Positions 5,207 to 5,874 of a stretch of 5,874 nt of DNA are shown here, one piece after another. Every line of letters starts with the position of its first letter. The stretch's first letter is position 1. Below the pieces are notes generated by a model. The model worked only from the letters and a program-made list of their open reading frames with translations. It had not been told where the DNA came from and made no database searches. Origin of the DNA: Anaerozeibacter sp031551775 (GTDB lineage Bacteria; Bacillota; Clostridia; Christensenellales; Aristaeellaceae); contig JAVBND010000003.1 in NCBI GenBank assembly GCA_031551775.1, positions 1-5,874 of the forward strand, read 5' to 3'. The position numbers and the translations under genes are program-made.

Positions 5207-5464
5207 ATGTCTGAGGATAGAGGCGATCGCGGCGCCAGGCGTCCGCGCGGCCGCAAACCGCGCCGGAAAGTCTGCACGTTCTGCGTAGACAAGGTCCAGC
5301 ACATCGATTACAAAGACACACTGCGTCTTCGCCGCTTCACAAACGAGCGCGGCAAGATCGTACCCCGCCGGATGAGCGGCGCGTGCGCCAAGCACCAGCG
5401 TCAGCTCTCCACCGCCATCAAGCGCGCGCGCACCATTGCGCTGATGCCGTATACGACGGACTGA
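5207..5464 (+). CDS. rpsR: 30S ribosomal protein S18, zinc-ligand (C+) form
   Basis: S18 binds S6 and 16S rRNA in the 30S platform. The 85-residue protein has the family core, with IDYKDTLRLRRFTNERGKI at 33-51 followed by VPRR and SGACAKHQRQL at 57-67. Cys23, Cys26, Cys60 and His63 form a CxxC...CxxH set, the pattern of zinc-binding S18 proteins. The N-terminus is strongly basic (RGARRPRGRKPRRK). ATG 5207 is preceded by AGGAGG (5193-5198) at 8 nt. It is the last gene of the operon, 43 bp after ssb, and is followed directly by a terminator. No second, cysteine-free S18 paralogue is in the window. Confidence 0.97.
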   Translation: MSEDRGDRGARRPRGRKPRRKVCTFCVDKVQHIDYKDTLRLRRFTNERGKIVPRRMSGACAKHQRQLSTAIKRARTIALMPYTTD

Positions 5465-5483
5465 CGTCCGTTGGGTGAAAAAC

Positions 5484-5508
5484 TCCGCCTTTCGAGGGCG
5501 GATTTTTT
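5484..5508 (+). terminator. Rho-independent terminator of rpsF-ssb-rpsR
   Basis: TCCGCC (5484-5489) pairs with GGCGGA (5497-5502), followed by six T (5503-5508). AAAAA upstream (5478-5482) could extend the stem by pairing with the T-run. It lies 19 bp after the rpsR stop. Confidence 0.88.
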
Positions 5509-5525
5509 CGTTGAGGGGGCTGCGT

Positions 5526-5564
5526 CATTTCGGGTCCCCGTCCTTTGGCCGGGGACCCGAAATG
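5526..5564. repeat. Long hairpin, 15-bp perfect stem
   Basis: CATTTCGGGTCCCCG (5526-5540) and CGGGGACCCGAAATG (5550-5564) are exact reverse complements around a 9-nt loop, in which CC and GG can pair further. No T-run follows on either strand, so it is not a standard terminator. It lies between the operon terminator and copy 2 of the structured repeat. Confidence 0.8.
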
Positions 5565-5572
5565 GGCTAAGG

Positions 5573-5709
5573 GGCCGGATTCCTGAAAAGTCTGCGGACT
5601 TTTCCGGGCGGAATCCGGGCGGGTGGGGATTTTGAGTCGGGCGGGCGATAAAGCCCGCCCTTGGTCAAAATCCCATTCACCCCCGGCGCGCAGGTCGCCG
5701 GGGGCGTTG
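5573..5709 (+). repeat. Three-hairpin structured repeat, copy 2 (complete stems)
   Basis: This is the partner of positions 1-137, in the same orientation, with a constant offset of 5572. Hairpin I has an outer stem 5575-5583/5610-5618 (9 perfect pairs), inner stem 5585-5592/5597-5604 (8 perfect pairs), TGCG loop, and the same CGGGC internal loop (5605-5609). Hairpin II has an outer stem 5626-5635/5665-5674 (10 perfect pairs), inner stem 5639-5646/5653-5660 (8 perfect pairs) and a GATAAA loop. Hairpin III pairs 5680-5688 with 5696-5704 (9 perfect). The loops and internal loops are nearly unchanged from copy 1 while stem bases change in pairs. No own promoter is evident just upstream; it lies beyond the rpsR terminator. 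Confidence 0.78.
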
Positions 5710-5712
5710 TTG

Positions 5713-5874
5713 CGGGAGGGCTTTGGCCCTCCCCGTTCCCTCCCCAAAGAGAAGACCAATCCGGGGTCAGTCCCCGGATTGGTCCGGATTGGTCGTTTGC
5801 GCGTGGCTGGTTCGGGAGGGCTTTGGCCCTCCCCGTTCCCTCCCGAAAGAGAAGATCAATCCGGGGTCAGTCCC
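5713..5874. repeat. Direct repeat of exactly 100-bp period, running off the window
   Basis: Positions 5713-5774 recur at 5813-5874 with only two differences (5745/5845 and 5756/5856) in 62 bp. The second unit is cut by the window end, so the array may be longer. Each unit contains a GGGAGGGC-TTTG-GCCCTCCC hairpin (5714-5733 and 5814-5833), and the spacer carries CCGGATTGGT twice in tandem (5774-5783, 5784-5793). No gene is supported here. Confidence 0.85.
5754..5784. repeat. Palindrome in the 100-bp repeat, 13-bp stem
   Basis: GACCAATCCGGGG (5754-5766) and CCCCGGATTGGTC (5772-5784) are exact reverse complements around a TCAGT loop. The next unit begins the same palindrome at 5854 with one change (C5756 to T5856) and is cut by the window end. 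Confidence 0.8.

Noticed and set aside
4188..5304. Minus-strand frames opposite rpsF and ssb (4188-4838, 4534-5304)
   Set aside because: Their low-complexity Gly/Arg and Ala/Ser runs come from the 18-bp rpsF repeat read on the wrong strand.
1..5709. Composite transposon bounded by the two 137-bp repeats
   Set aside because: The enclosed genes are core chromosomal ones, no transposase is present, the copies are only about 82% identical, and no target duplication or terminal inverted repeat is visible.
5418..5759. Minus-strand frame of 113 codons across the right gene-free region
   Set aside because: It crosses the terminator, the long hairpin and the structured repeat, and is made of repeat sequence; no ribosome site or domain is seen.
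5713..5874. CRISPR array
   Set aside because: The repeated part is 62 bp with a 38-bp spacer and only two units, contains long palindromes, and has no cas genes near it.

Overview
The window looks like a chromosomal stretch of a GC-rich Bacillota bacterium, probably a gut-type clostridium (Clostridia/Eubacteriales). The reasons are strong AGGAGG-type ribosome binding sites, frequent GTG/TTG starts, sigma-A-like promoters with TATAAT, a clostridial-looking DUF5711/CvpA gene pair, the conserved rpsF-ssb-rpsR ribosomal/replication cluster, and two perfect copies of the Spo0J/ParB site parS. In Bacillus subtilis, rpsF-ssb-rpsR and the soj-spo0J locus lie together near oriC, so this window is probably origin-proximal. 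Genus-level placement cannot be read from the sequence.

Left to right: positions 1-329 carry no gene. They hold a structured three-hairpin repeat (cut by the window edge), small GC-rich hairpins, and two parS sites 39 bp apart, the second embedded in a perfect 32-bp palindrome. nagA (GlcNAc-6-phosphate deacetylase) reads leftward and stops just before that palindrome. Its promoter lies face to face with, and shares -10 bases with, a rightward promoter in the 1470-1643 divergent region. The rightward transcript carries a membrane-anchored DUF5711-like protein, a CvpA-family membrane protein and a flavin reductase-like FMN protein, with short gaps and no visible terminator between them.

A separate promoter near 4101-4129, overlapped by a perfect inverted repeat, starts the rpsF-ssb-rpsR operon. 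Its leader folds into a hairpin next to a CCG-containing segment and can pair with the rpsF Shine-Dalgarno, which suggests S6:S18 autoregulation. S6 has an unusual Ala/Pro/Glu tail encoded partly by an 18-bp tandem repeat. SSB has a canonical acidic tip, and S18 has a CxxC/CxxH zinc-type set. A Rho-independent terminator closes the operon.

Positions 5465-5874 again lack genes. They hold a 15-bp-stem hairpin, a second full copy of the three-hairpin element, and a direct repeat of exactly 100-bp period with palindromic parts that runs off the window. The two copies of the three-hairpin element align without gaps over 137 bp. Most of their differences are paired substitutions that keep the stems, and both have a C(UGCG)G loop on the plus strand. 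This looks like a conserved structured RNA or RNA-like repeat, and is the best candidate here for something undescribed. The parS pair is the clearest functional non-coding signal.
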